From positions 2,139,001 to 2,203,000 of the forward strand of contig CP119315.1 of assembly GCA_029202845.1 (NCBI GenBank): 64,000 nucleotides of DNA. The letters are read 5' to 3'. Shown here in pieces: positions 17,049 to 25,760 of the stretch (position 1 is the first letter of the stretch; every line of letters begins with the position of its first letter). The stretch is from Candidatus Sphingomonas colombiensis (lineage in GTDB: Bacteria > Pseudomonadota > Alphaproteobacteria > Sphingomonadales > Sphingomonadaceae). The translations under genes were made by a program, and so were the position numbers. The notes under the pieces are model-generated. The model did not search any database, was not told the origin of the DNA, and worked only from the letters and a program-made list of their open reading frames with translations.

Positions 17049-17572
17049 TGCGGCGTTGGGCGGGGCCGATCGTGCTGGCGTTGGTGCTGGGGCTGATCAC
17101 TTATTACGTCACGTTGTCGCGCACCCCGCAGACGCTGATGGCGGCGGCGGTTTCGCGACTGGGCAAGGGGGGGATGAACAGCTTCACCCATGCGCCGCTG
17201 GCCACCAGCAAATCGCGCGCGGTGGTGCGGCCGAGCCCGGATCTCGCTTATTCGACCTGCCCGTTCGATTTGTCGAAGGGGCCGCTGGCGGTCGCGGTTG
17301 CCGCGGTGCCGGCGAATTACTGGTCGCTATCCGTGTTCCAGGCGAACACCGATGTCGCGTTCATTCGCAACAATATCGAGACGGGCGGCAAGCCGGTCGC
17401 GGTGGTCGTCGCGCAGGAGGGACAAGCGGTGCCCGCCGGCGCGGAGGTCGTGCGGGTGAAGGGCGCGCGCGGCGTGGCGCTGATTCGCATTCTGGTTGAC
17501 GATCCCGCGCGCTTCCCGGCGATCGAAACGGCGCGGCGCGCGGCGACCTGCCGGATAATCGGCGCCGGTTGA
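17045..17572 (+). CDS. DUF1254 domain protein, membrane-anchored
   Basis: A 175-residue protein with an N-terminal hydrophobic segment (about residues 5-25) and a short DUF1254-like domain: NSFTHAPLATSKSRAVVRPSPD, then STCPFDLSKGPLAV and NYWSLSVFQANTDVAF. ATG 17045 is chosen because GGGAGG (17032-17037) lies 7 nt upstream and it forms an ATGA overlap with the DUF1214 gene; ATG 17039 would be too close to that site. Function unknown; it clearly works with its partner. Confidence 0.74.
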   Translation: MMRRWAGPIVLALVLGLITYYVTLSRTPQTLMAAAVSRLGKGGMNSFTHAPLATSKSRAVVRPSPDLAYSTCPFDLSKGPLAVAVAAVPANYWSLSVFQANTDVAFIRNNIETGGKPVAVVVAQEGQAVPAGAEVVRVKGARGVALIRILVDDPARFPAIETARRAATCRIIGAG

Positions 17573-17585
17573 GCGACGCGGCGGG

Positions 17586-18194
17586 TCAGGCGGCCGTGGC
17601 GCCCTGATCACGCAGCAATTCCCAGTAACGTGATTGCCGGATGCTGCCGTCCGGGCGCACGCTGTCGCGCACGCCCTTCGCCACGAACCCCGCCGCCTCG
17701 ATCACGCGGGCGGAGCGATCATTGTCGAGCGCGGCGGTGAGGCCGATCAGGCGGACGCCGAGGCTATGGAACATCCATTGAAAGCTGCGTGCGGCGCCCG
17801 CCCGGCCATTGCCCGATTGCTGCCGGTCGACGCGGATCGCGCCGGCCAGTTCGGCGGCCGAGCGTTCGGGCCAGATGGTGAAATAGGAATAACTAATGAC
17901 CGCGCCGTCATCGTCCAGCGCCACCGCGAGGATCGCTTCGCCGTTCGCCTGCTTGCGGCGCGCATCCTCCACCCATCGGCCGATCGATTCGATCGTGAAC
18001 GGGCGCGGCAGATCATAGATCGGGTCCGACACGGCGGGATCGCGCAGCAGCGCGAGCAGCCCCGCGACATGCTCCGGTCCGGCGATTGCCCGTTCCGGGC
18101 CGAGCGCGGCGAGATCGGGCGCGCGCACCGCGCTGCGGATCGCCTCCGCTTCCTCCGGCGGGACCGACAGGACGGTCATGGGTGGGGCGCTCAT
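17586..18194 (-). CDS. GNAT-family N-acetyltransferase
   Basis: A 202-residue acetyltransferase of the RimJ/RimL-like type. LPRPFTIESIGRWVEDA, AILAVALDDDGAVISYS, then RAGAARSFQWMFHSLGVRLIG and ALDNDRSARVIEAAGFVAKG follow the GNAT acetyl-CoA-binding and C-terminal pattern. The A-motif is weak (NGRAGAA in place of the usual QxxGxA spacing). ATG 18194 or ATG 18179 may start it. It lies 71 nt downstream of pheA, on the same strand. Confidence 0.75.
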   Translation of the reverse strand: MSAPPMTVLSVPPEEAEAIRSAVRAPDLAALGPERAIAGPEHVAGLLALLRDPAVSDPIYDLPRPFTIESIGRWVEDARRKQANGEAILAVALDDDGAVISYSYFTIWPERSAAELAGAIRVDRQQSGNGRAGAARSFQWMFHSLGVRLIGLTAALDNDRSARVIEAAGFVAKGVRDSVRPDGSIRQSRYWELLRDQGATAA

Positions 18195-18265
18195 CGCGGC
18201 GTTTCTCCGGGCGGTGGGGCCGGAAAGGATGATGGGCCGTCGCCGCGATGTCCAGCCGCCCCGGC

Positions 18266-19156
18266 TCAGCCCCGCTTGCGCGCCTGACGATAGGTGCCGA
18301 GCACGCGCACCCATTTGGAATGGAAGCCCAGTTCCTCCATCGCGCGATCGAACGCCGGGTCGCCGGGCCGCCCCGCCACATCGGCGTAGAATTCGGTCGC
18401 GGCGAACGTGCCACCGCGCTGATAACTTTCCAGCTTGGTCATGTTGACGCCGTTCGTCGCGAAGCCGCCCATCGCCTTGTAGAGCGCGGCGGGGATGTTC
18501 TTCACCTCGAAGATGAAGGTCGTCATCCACGGCCCATCGCCCACCGTCGGTCGGCCCCCGCGCGCCAGCATCACGAAACGCGTGGTGTTGTGATCGGCAT
18601 CGGCGATATCGTTGACGAGCAGTTTCAGCCCATAGATTTCGGCAGCCGGCGGGGGCGCGAGCGCGGCGGTGCGGGCATCGCCGATCTCCGCCACCATCGC
18701 GGCGGCGCCGGCGGTATCGGGATAGGCGAGCGGCTGCATGTCATGCGCCTTCAGCCAGTGCCGGCACTGGCCGAGCGCCTGCGGGTGGCTCATCGCCTCG
18801 CGCACTTCATCGCGTGTGCCGATGCCCATCAGCGCGTAGCGGATCGGCAGGAAATGCTCGCCGGTGATCACCAGCCCCGATTCGGGCAGCAGGAAGTGAA
18901 TGTCCGCCACGCGGCCGTGGAGCGAATTTTCGATCGGGATGATCGCCTGCGCCGCGCGCCCTTCCTTCACCGCGTCGATCGCGTCCTCGAACGAAAAGCA
19001 CGGCAGCGGCAGGCCGTCCGGGAAGGCTTCGAGCGCGGCGACATGGCTGTTCGCGCCCGGCGCGCCCTGAAACGCGACCGCGCGCTCCGGATCGGCGGCT
19101 GCGGCTGCGGTCATCGCGGCGACGATCGGGCGGGCGGGGGCGGCAAAATTCTCCAT
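18266..19156 (-). CDS. pheA: Prephenate dehydratase
   Basis: A 296-residue monofunctional enzyme making phenylpyruvate from prephenate in phenylalanine synthesis. VAFQGAPGANSHVAALEAF starts the catalytic domain; NSLHGRVADIHF and HNTTRFVML (the TRF motif) are catalytic; the ACT domain follows (TTFIFEVKNIPAALYKAM, NMTKLESYQ). The phenylalanine-binding ESRP motif reads ESYQ, which I believe is common in this lineage. No chorismate mutase domain. ATG 19156 or GTG 19165 starts it. Divergent from the cytochrome c gene. Confidence 0.95.
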   Translation of the reverse strand: MENFAAPARPIVAAMTAAAAADPERAVAFQGAPGANSHVAALEAFPDGLPLPCFSFEDAIDAVKEGRAAQAIIPIENSLHGRVADIHFLLPESGLVITGEHFLPIRYALMGIGTRDEVREAMSHPQALGQCRHWLKAHDMQPLAYPDTAGAAAMVAEIGDARTAALAPPPAAEIYGLKLLVNDIADADHNTTRFVMLARGGRPTVGDGPWMTTFIFEVKNIPAALYKAMGGFATNGVNMTKLESYQRGGTFAATEFYADVAGRPGDPAFDRAMEELGFHSKWVRVLGTYRQARKRG

Positions 19157-19296
19157 CTTGGGCACGGCCGTTAGCGGGAGAACCCCATTCAGGGAAGCGG
19201 AGAGGGTGTGTCGCGCGATCACTGCAACCGCCGCTTGCGGAGGCATCCCGGCTTTTCTATGGGGTTCGAGATAAATTTCAGGGGCGGTTTCACGAT

Positions 19297-19950
19297 ATGG
19301 ACGATCGGAACAACACCATTGCGGGGTGGGTGCTAGCGGCATGTGGCGCAGCCTTGGGGTTGTCGATCGCCGGCGGAATGATTTTTCACTCCGGTCACGT
19401 CGAGAAATTTGGCTATCCGGTCGAGGCAGCTGAAGAAGGTGGCGCGGGCGGTGCGGAGGCCGCGGTGCCGATCGCGTCGCTGCTGCCGAAGGCCGATGCG
19501 GCCAAGGGCGCGGAAGTATTCAAGAAGTGCGCCGCGTGCCACACGATCAATCAGGGCGGCGCCAATGGCATCGGCCCGAATCTCTACGCAACGCTGGGTG
19601 ACGAGATCGCGCATGGCAAGGCGGGCTTCGCTTTCTCCGACGCGCTGAAGGGCGTCAGCGGCAAGTGGGATTTCGACAAGATGAATGCGTGGCTGACCAG
19701 CCCGCGCAAGTTCGCCAATGGCACGAAGATGACCTTCGCCGGCCTGTCGAACGCGCAGGATCGCGCCGACATCATCCTGTATCTCAATCAGCAGGGATCG
19801 AACCTCCCGTTGCCGGCCGCTCCGGCCGCAGCAGCAGAGGCCGCGCCCGCTGGTGCCGCGCCGGCGAATGCTGCCGCGCCGGCGGAAGCCGCGGCAGGCG
19901 CACCCGCCAATGCTGCCGCGCCGGCCGCCGAATCGGCCGCGAAGAAGTAA
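19297..19950 (+). CDS. cycM: Membrane-anchored cytochrome c (CycM-like)
   Basis: A 217-residue c-type cytochrome that shuttles electrons between bc1 complex and oxidase. Residues 10-30 form an uncleaved N-terminal anchor; the haem site is CAACH (78-82) with Met145 (GTKMTF) as distal ligand. After about residue 170 comes a 45-residue Ala/Pro low-complexity tail, which is beyond the class I cytochrome fold. Location opposite pheA is a common Sphingomonadales arrangement. A strong hairpin follows downstream. Confidence 0.92.
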   Translation: MDDRNNTIAGWVLAACGAALGLSIAGGMIFHSGHVEKFGYPVEAAEEGGAGGAEAAVPIASLLPKADAAKGAEVFKKCAACHTINQGGANGIGPNLYATLGDEIAHGKAGFAFSDALKGVSGKWDFDKMNAWLTSPRKFANGTKMTFAGLSNAQDRADIILYLNQQGSNLPLPAAPAAAAEAAPAGAAPANAAAPAEAAAGAPANAAAPAAESAAKK

Positions 19951-20004
19951 ACGCCTGGCAAGCGGCGCGACGCTTTCGTTCGCGCCGCGCGATGGCCGGA
20001 TACG

Positions 20005-20040
20005 AAACGCGCCGGGAGGGAAGCCCTCTCCGGCGCGTTT
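20005..20040. terminator. Terminator between cycM and LOG gene
   Basis: Stem AAACGCGCCGG-GAGGG (20005-20020) with CCCTC-T-CCGGCGCGTTT (20024-20040), one bulged T. It ends in TTT on either strand and lies between convergent genes, so it is probably bidirectional. Confidence 0.7.
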
Positions 20041-20086
20041 GTGTATCTGGATGGATCGGGCGACCTTCAGCCGCCGCGACAGCGGC

Positions 20087-20956
20087 TCAGGCTGGCGGAT
20101 TGTCCTGATAGAAGCGCTGGACGACCGCCCAACCCTCGGCAGCGGTCTCGACATAGGTGAAGATCTCAAGATCGCGCTCGGATACGACGCCTTCCTCGAC
20201 CAGCGCGTCGAAATTCACCACGCGTTCCCAGAAATCCCGGCCGAACAGCAGCACGGGGATCGGCGCGATCTTGCCGGTCTGGATCAGCGTCAGCAGTTCG
20301 AACAGCTCGTCGAACGTGCCGAAGCCGCCGGGGAACGCCGCCAGCGCACGCGCATGGAGCAGGAAATGCATCTTCCTGAGCGCGAAATAGTGGAACTGCA
20401 TGCTGAGCGCAGGCGTGACATAGGGGTTCGGCGCCTGCTCATGCGGCAACACGATGTTGAGCCCGATCGAATCGGCGTGAACGTCCGTGGCGCCGCGGTT
20501 CGCGGCCTCCATGATCGACGGGCCGCCGCCGGAGCAGACGACGAAGTGGCGCTTGCCTTGCTCGTCGCGCGGGAAATTGCTCGCGAGGCGCGCCAGTTCG
20601 CGCGCCATCTCGTAATAATGTGATTTGGCGACCAGCCGTTCCGCGATGCGGCGGCTTTTATCGTCGGTTGCCGCTTCGAGCAGCGCCTGCGCCTTTTCCG
20701 GCTCCGGAATGCGCGCCGAACCGTAGAAGACGAAGGTGGAGCCGATATGCGCTTCGTCGATCAGCAATTGCGGCTTCAACAGCTCAAGCTGGAAGCGCAC
20801 CGGCCGCAGATCTTCGCGCAGCAGGAAGTCCAGATCCTGAAAGGCCAGACGATAGGCTGGATTTTCGGTCTGTGGGGTGGAGATGCCGGTCTTGGCGGTT
20901 TCCGCATCCTGCTTGGCGCGGGGAAAGACTCGGCTGGGTACGCGTGTTTCAGTCAT
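20087..20956 (-). CDS. LOG-family nucleoside monophosphate hydrolase
   Basis: A 289-residue Rossmann-fold protein of the TIGR00730/LOG family (cytokinin riboside 5'-phosphate phosphoribohydrolase-type; bacterial members cleave nucleoside monophosphates). The nucleotide-binding motif PGGFGTFDELFE and the upstream CSGGGPSIMEAANRGA are intact. An N-terminal extension of about 70 residues precedes the core (STFVFYGSARI), as in the long bacterial type II LOG group. Followed 9 nt upstream by the extensin-like gene. Confidence 0.88.
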   Translation of the reverse strand: MTETRVPSRVFPRAKQDAETAKTGISTPQTENPAYRLAFQDLDFLLREDLRPVRFQLELLKPQLLIDEAHIGSTFVFYGSARIPEPEKAQALLEAATDDKSRRIAERLVAKSHYYEMARELARLASNFPRDEQGKRHFVVCSGGGPSIMEAANRGATDVHADSIGLNIVLPHEQAPNPYVTPALSMQFHYFALRKMHFLLHARALAAFPGGFGTFDELFELLTLIQTGKIAPIPVLLFGRDFWERVVNFDALVEEGVVSERDLEIFTYVETAAEGWAVVQRFYQDNPPA

Positions 20957-20965
20957 CGAAAATTG

Positions 20966-21604
20966 TTAGCGACAAAAATTGGCGCGGTCATCCTCCAGAT
21001 GCAGGTGATCGCGATGCGCGGCGTTGTAATCGGGTGACAATACCGTGCCGAACCGCTTGCACGCCGATTGATGCACCACGCGCAGGAATTGCCGCACATT
21101 CTGATCGGGCGAGTTCCAGTCATTGAGCACGGTGATGCGTCGCCCGTCTTTCAGAACGAACGCCCCGACGTCGATCGCGTTGGCGATCGAATGGCCCGAT
21201 CGCCGGGCGGTGCCGGCGACGTTGCGACACGAATAGCTGCCCATGCTGTCGATTCGCGCCAGCTCGCTGCCGAGGATCTGGTAAGCCGCCGGGCCCACCG
21301 CGTTGCGCGCCCAGCCGGCATAGGTCCGCGCCTCGCCGCACCGCACCGCGCCGAGATTGGTGGTCGGCACCCCCACATCGAGCAGCTTGACCGTGCCGAC
21401 GATCGCGCAACCGGGGCCGAACTGGCGATCGGGCAACGGCTGATAGTCGACGCCGAGCATGCGCAGATCGGCGAGGCATTGCGCGGTTTCGCGCTCCGAG
21501 GGGCCGGCGACCGGCGCACCTGGACGGGGAGGGGCCGAAGGACGTTCAACGCTTCCGCAGGCGGCGAGTGCGAAGGCGAGAAGCAGGGCGGATGGAATGC
21601 GCAT
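20966..21604 (-). CDS. Extensin-like lipoprotein
   Basis: A 212-residue predicted lipoprotein with an extensin-like C-terminal domain (PF06904), a family related to D,D/L,D-peptidase-type folds. Signal peptide with lipobox LAAC (Cys16). The domain shows LGVDYQPLPD, VRCGEARTYAGWARN, SCRNVAGTARRSGHSIANAIDVGAF and the end YNAAHRDHLHLEDDR. The SGHSIANAID and HRDHLH motifs look like a zinc site. Peptidoglycan-directed activity is a family inference. Confidence 0.85.
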   Translation of the reverse strand: MRIPSALLLAFALAACGSVERPSAPPRPGAPVAGPSERETAQCLADLRMLGVDYQPLPDRQFGPGCAIVGTVKLLDVGVPTTNLGAVRCGEARTYAGWARNAVGPAAYQILGSELARIDSMGSYSCRNVAGTARRSGHSIANAIDVGAFVLKDGRRITVLNDWNSPDQNVRQFLRVVHQSACKRFGTVLSPDYNAAHRDHLHLEDDRANFCR

Positions 21605-21635
21605 CCGCCGACCATGGGGCGGTGCGGCGCGTCTG

Positions 21636-22655
21636 TCAGCCGTTAGCTGCCCCGGCCGATCGCCGGCGGCGCTCGCTTCGGCGCAGGAGCGGCGCCGCCA
21701 ATCCGGCGCCGGCGGCGATGAACGGCTGGATCAGCAGCGCGCGCAGGCCGTGCGGCGCGGGCTCGTCATCGTCCACGCCGAAGCGGATCGGTGGACGCGT
21801 CGCGCCGGGCGCGCTGAACGTGCCCGCCAGCCGGTCGAACACCGCCAACACATTGCCGAGGTTGCGATTATAATGTTCCGGCGCGCACGAGTGATGGATC
21901 TGATGATGCGCCGGGCCGAGCAGCCAGCGCCCCCAGCGCGGGCCGAAGCCGATCCACAAATGGCTGTGCTGAAGGTGGGAAATGGTGACCGACGCGATCA
22001 TCAGCAGCGCGTTGCTGCCGTATAGCGCGATCGGGGTGGCGGGCGGCCCCAGTATCAGCATCAGCCCGGCCTGCGTTGTGCCCAGCGTCACCGCGACGAT
22101 GTTGAGGAACACTATCGTATCGACCGGGTGAACCCGCCCGTTGGTAAGCAGCGACAGGCTTTCTGCCTGATGATGAACCTTGTGAAAATGCCAGAAGAAG
22201 GCGACCCGATGCTTCAGCCAGTGATCGAGCCAATAGGCGAATTCAAAGGCGACGAACATGATGACGGTCGCGATCACCGCCGCCGCCCACCATGGCAGCC
22301 GCGCGGTGCCCGGGCCGCCCGCTAGCGCCAGCAGCGTCGCGCGCACCTGATCGGCCGAAACGAGCGCCCAGCCGACCGCCAGCCCGGCGAGCAGCACGCC
22401 GCCAAAGAAATAGCCCGCATCGGCGCGGCCCGACGCGGTGCCGAACTGGCGACGCGGCACGACGAGTCGCACCATCACCTTCAGCGGCACTCCGCGGCGA
22501 TGGCCGCGCGGCACGGCCACGAGAATGAATACGAGCAGCGACAGCATGAGTGCGGCAATCGACAGGCTGGAACCGGGGGAAAGAAATGTCCCGCCGAGCT
22601 GCCGCCCCGCCGATTTGATCGCTAACCACAGTATATTGCTGATGTTTTCATGCAT
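21636..22655 (-). CDS. Sterol desaturase/fatty acid hydroxylase family protein
   Basis: A 339-residue integral membrane di-iron oxygenase-like protein (PF04116). Four or more hydrophobic segments frame the histidine motifs DHWLKHR, HFHKVHH and HHQIHH, which bind the two irons. The long N-terminal membrane part and the basic C-terminal tail (LLRRSERRRRS) are extra. ATG 22655 was chosen as the first Met of the membrane protein. Likely substrate is a lipid (carotenoid, fatty acid or hopanoid); not determinable here. Confidence 0.87.
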   Translation of the reverse strand: MHENISNILWLAIKSAGRQLGGTFLSPGSSLSIAALMLSLLVFILVAVPRGHRRGVPLKVMVRLVVPRRQFGTASGRADAGYFFGGVLLAGLAVGWALVSADQVRATLLALAGGPGTARLPWWAAAVIATVIMFVAFEFAYWLDHWLKHRVAFFWHFHKVHHQAESLSLLTNGRVHPVDTIVFLNIVAVTLGTTQAGLMLILGPPATPIALYGSNALLMIASVTISHLQHSHLWIGFGPRWGRWLLGPAHHQIHHSCAPEHYNRNLGNVLAVFDRLAGTFSAPGATRPPIRFGVDDDEPAPHGLRALLIQPFIAAGAGLAAPLLRRSERRRRSAGAANG

Positions 22656-22749
22656 CGTCGCGGAGTTTAGCGGCGCCAATACTAGCGTTCGGTAAATGCG
22701 CGGGCGGAATAATCGATTGACGCACTGCGCAAAATCCTTAGGGCGGCCA

Positions 22750-22800
22750 GCGGGCCACGCGGTCCCAACGCCGCGCGTGCTCTCTGTGAGGAGAGTTAAA
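22750..22800 (+). promoter_or_regulatory. Structured serC 5' leader, candidate serC RNA motif
   Basis: Directly before serC two hairpins can form: CGCGG (22758-22762) with CCGCG (22771-22775), and CTCTC (22780-22784) with GAGAG (22791-22795). The second one hides part of the ribosome binding site GAGGAG (22788-22793). A conserved serC RNA motif is known upstream of serC in alphaproteobacteria; position and layout fit, but I cannot confirm the match without a covariance search. Confidence 0.45.
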
Positions 22801-23961
22801 TTGACTGATACGACGCTCGTTACCGGCGCCACCATTGCGCCTGCCAAGCCCGCCACCAAGCCGGCTCGCCCCCATTTTTCATCCGGTCCCTGCGCCAAGC
22901 CTCCGGGCTGGGATGCCTCGAAGCTCGCCACCGACGTGCTCGGTCGCTCGCATCGCTCGAAGCTCGGCAAGCAGCGGCTGCAATATTGCATCGATCTGAT
23001 GCGCGAGCTGCTCCGCCTGCCGGATACGCATCGCATCGGCATCGTGCCCGGTTCGGATACCGGCGCGTTCGAAATGGCGATGTGGACGATGCTGGGCGCC
23101 CGCCCGGTGACGACGCTCGCTTGGGAAAGCTTCGGTGAAGGTTGGGTCACCGATGCGGCCAAGCAGCTCAAGCTCGATCCGACAGTCATTCGCGCCGATT
23201 ACGGCCAGCTTCCCGATCTCAATCAGGTCGATTTCACCAACGACGTGCTGTTCACCTGGAACGGCACTACCAGCGGCGTGCGCGTGCCGAACGGCGACTG
23301 GATCGCCGCCGACCGCGAGGGGCTGACCTTCGCCGACGCGACCTCGGCGGTGTTCGCTTACGATCTGCCGTGGGACAAGATCGATGTCGCCACCTTCTCC
23401 TGGCAGAAGGTGCTGGGCGGCGAGGGCGGCCATGGTGTGCTGATCCTGGGGCCCCGCGCGGTTGAGCGGCTCGAAACCTACACCCCCGCGTGGCCGCTGC
23501 CCAAGGTGTTCCGCCTCGTTTCCAAGGGCAAGCTCGCAGAGGGCGTGTTCAAGGGCGAGACGATCAACACCCCGTCGATGTTGGCGGTGGAAGATGCGAT
23601 CTTCGCGCTGGAATGGGCGAAGTCGGTCGGCGGCGCGGATGGGCTGATCGCGCGTTCGGACGCCAATGCCGCGGCGCTCGACAAGATCGTCGCGGAGCGT
23701 GAATGGCTCGGCCATCTCGCGCCCGACGCCGCCTCGCGCTCGAAGACCAGCGTGTGCCTGACGGTGGAGGGTGCCGACGAGGCGCTGATCAAATCGATGG
23801 CGGGCCTTCTGGAAAAGGAAGGCGCGGCATTCGACGTAGCCGGTTATCGCGATGCCCCGGCGGGCTTGCGTATCTGGTGCGGCGCGACGGTCGACACCGC
23901 CGATGTCGTGGCGCTCGGGCCGTGGCTCGATTGGGCCTATGCGACGGCGAAGGCCGCGTAA
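22801..23961 (+). CDS. serC: Phosphoserine aminotransferase
   Basis: A 386-residue PLP enzyme converting 3-phosphohydroxypyruvate to phosphoserine, of the alphaproteobacterial type. RPHFSSGPCAKPPGW starts the fold; TFSWQKVLGGEGGHG holds the PLP lysine (Lys203); TINTPSMLAVEDAIF is the substrate region. The start is TTG 22801, chosen because GAGGAG lies 7 nt upstream; no ATG fits. Followed by serA after 98 nt, so it belongs to a serine synthesis operon. Confidence 0.95.
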   Translation: MTDTTLVTGATIAPAKPATKPARPHFSSGPCAKPPGWDASKLATDVLGRSHRSKLGKQRLQYCIDLMRELLRLPDTHRIGIVPGSDTGAFEMAMWTMLGARPVTTLAWESFGEGWVTDAAKQLKLDPTVIRADYGQLPDLNQVDFTNDVLFTWNGTTSGVRVPNGDWIAADREGLTFADATSAVFAYDLPWDKIDVATFSWQKVLGGEGGHGVLILGPRAVERLETYTPAWPLPKVFRLVSKGKLAEGVFKGETINTPSMLAVEDAIFALEWAKSVGGADGLIARSDANAAALDKIVAEREWLGHLAPDAASRSKTSVCLTVEGADEALIKSMAGLLEKEGAAFDVAGYRDAPAGLRIWCGATVDTADVVALGPWLDWAYATAKAA

Positions 23962-23974
23962 CCATCCGTGTTTC

Positions 23975-23995
23975 CCCCGGCCGCGTGGGCCGGGG
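23975..23995 (+). terminator. Hairpin between serC and serA
   Basis: A perfect 8-bp stem CCCCGGCC (23975-23982) with GGCCGGGG (23988-23995), loop GCGTG, followed by CCTTTCCC. The weak T run suggests partial termination or processing within the serC-serA transcript. Confidence 0.45.
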
Positions 23996-24017
23996 CCTTT
24001 CCCATCAGGTGCCCGGA

Positions 24018-24050
24018 AGGCACGAGATTTCGGCTTTTGCCGGAACGACG
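24018..24050. repeat. REP-like intergenic palindrome
   Basis: The sequence around GATTTCGGCTTTTGCCGGAACGACG forms a short imperfect hairpin and resembles the dispersed TTCCGGCTTTTGCCGGAATGACG-type repeats of proteobacterial intergenic regions. I see only this copy in the window. Confidence 0.3.
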
Positions 24051-24059
24051 AGGTGAACC

Positions 24060-25637
24060 ATGCCTAAAGTTCTCATCAGCGACAAAATGGACCCCAAGGC
24101 CGCGCAGATCTTTCGCGAGCGCGGCGTGGAAGTGGACGAGATCACCGGCAAGACGCCGGAAGAGTTGAAGGCGATCATCGGCCAATATGACGGCCTCGCG
24201 ATCCGTTCTTCGACCCGGGTGACCAAGGAAATCCTCGACGCCGCGACCAACCTGAAGGTCGTCGGCCGCGCCGGGATCGGTGTCGATAACGTGGAAATCC
24301 CCGCCGCCAGCGCCAAGGGCGTGGTGGTGATGAACACCCCGTTCGGCAATTCGATCACTACCGCCGAACACGCCATCGCGCTGATGTTCGCGCTCGCCCG
24401 CCAATTGCCGGAGGCCGATGTCTCCACGCAGGCCGGCAAGTGGGAGAAGAACCGCTTCATGGGTGTCGAGCTGACCAGCAAGACGCTCGGCCTGATCGGC
24501 GCGGGCAATATCGGCTCGATCGTCGCCGATCGCGCGCACGGGCTGAAGATGAAGGTCGTCGCCTACGATCCGTTCCTGACGCCGGAGCGCGCGGTGGAAA
24601 TGGGCGTGGAAAAGGTGACGCTGGACGAGCTGCTCGCCCGGGCGGACTTCATCACGCTGCACACGCCGCTGACCGATCAGACGCGCAACATCCTGTCGGC
24701 CGAAAATCTCGCCAAGACCAAGAAGGGCGTGCGCATCATCAATTGCGCGCGTGGCGGCCTGATCGATGAGGCGGCGCTGAAGGCTGGGCTCGATTCGGGG
24801 CATATCGGCGGCGCGGCGCTCGACGTGTTCGTCACCGAGCCGGCCAAGGAAAGCCCGCTGTTCGGCACGCCGAACTTCATCTCCACACCGCATCTCGGCG
24901 CGTCGACCACCGAAGCGCAGGTGAATGTCGCGATCCAGGTCGCGGAGCAGATGGCGGATTATCTCGTCACCGGCGGCGTAACCAACGCGCTCAACATGCC
25001 GAGCCTGTCGGCGGAGGAAGCCCCCAAGCTCAAGCCGTATATGGCGCTGGCGGAGAAGCTCGGCAGTCTCGTCGGGCAGCTTTCGCACGGCGCGATCCCG
25101 CGCATCTCGATCCATGCAGAAGGCGCGGCGGCGGAGCTGAACCCCAAGCCGCTCGTCTCTGCGGTGCTGGCGGGCTTCCTGCGGACGCAGACCGACACGG
25201 TGAACATGGTCAACGCGCCGTTCCTTGCCCGCGAGCGCGGGATCGAGGTGCGCGAGATCCGCACCGAACGCGAGGGCGATTACCACACGCTGCTGCGCGT
25301 TTCGGTGAAGACCGAGACGGGCGAGCGTTCGGTCGTCGGTACGCTGTTCGGTGATGCCGCGCCGCGTCTGGTTGAGCTGTTCGGCATTAAGGTCGAGGCG
25401 GATCTGGTTGGCCACATGCTCTATGTCGTCAACGAGGACGCGCCGGGCTTCATCGGGCGCATCGGCACGTTGCTGGGCGAAGCCGGGGTCAATATCGGCA
25501 CCTTCCACCTCGGCCGTCGTCAGGCGGGCGGAGAAGCGGTGCTGCTGCTCTCGGTCGATGACGAAGTGAGCGCCGATCTGCTCGCGCAGATCAAGAAGCT
25601 GCCGGGCGTGAAGACCGCGATGGGCCTGGCGTTCTGA
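24060..25637 (+). CDS. serA: D-3-phosphoglycerate dehydrogenase
   Basis: A 525-residue long-form enzyme that starts serine synthesis by oxidising 3-phosphoglycerate. NAD-binding GLIGAGNIGSIVADRA (about residues 145-160); catalytic Arg in NCARGGLIDE, Glu in FVTEPAKESP and His in STPHLGAST; then the allosteric substrate-binding domain and a C-terminal ACT domain (from about 455, NEDAPGFIGRIGTLLGEAGV) for serine sensing. ATG 24060 has AGGTGAACC upstream. Confidence 0.98.
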   Translation: MPKVLISDKMDPKAAQIFRERGVEVDEITGKTPEELKAIIGQYDGLAIRSSTRVTKEILDAATNLKVVGRAGIGVDNVEIPAASAKGVVVMNTPFGNSITTAEHAIALMFALARQLPEADVSTQAGKWEKNRFMGVELTSKTLGLIGAGNIGSIVADRAHGLKMKVVAYDPFLTPERAVEMGVEKVTLDELLARADFITLHTPLTDQTRNILSAENLAKTKKGVRIINCARGGLIDEAALKAGLDSGHIGGAALDVFVTEPAKESPLFGTPNFISTPHLGASTTEAQVNVAIQVAEQMADYLVTGGVTNALNMPSLSAEEAPKLKPYMALAEKLGSLVGQLSHGAIPRISIHAEGAAAELNPKPLVSAVLAGFLRTQTDTVNMVNAPFLARERGIEVREIRTEREGDYHTLLRVSVKTETGERSVVGTLFGDAAPRLVELFGIKVEADLVGHMLYVVNEDAPGFIGRIGTLLGEAGVNIGTFHLGRRQAGGEAVLLLSVDDEVSADLLAQIKKLPGVKTAMGLAF

Positions 25638-25645
25638 GCGTGATC

Positions 25646-25675
25646 GCGGGGAGGGGGCCATTGCCCTCTCCCCGC
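25646..25675 (+). terminator. Hairpin after serA
   Basis: GCGGGGA (25646-25652) pairs with TCCCCGC (25669-25675), and GGG next to it with CCC inside, giving a stable stem 9 nt after the serA stop. No T run. It probably separates serCA from hisZ-purA at least partly. Confidence 0.45.
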
Positions 25676-25760
25676 TGGACCGCGCGGGATTTCATCCGCG
25701 CAGGTTGACGACGACAGCCATAACGACGAAGCGCGCGGTGCAGATCAGGACAGGGTTTCG

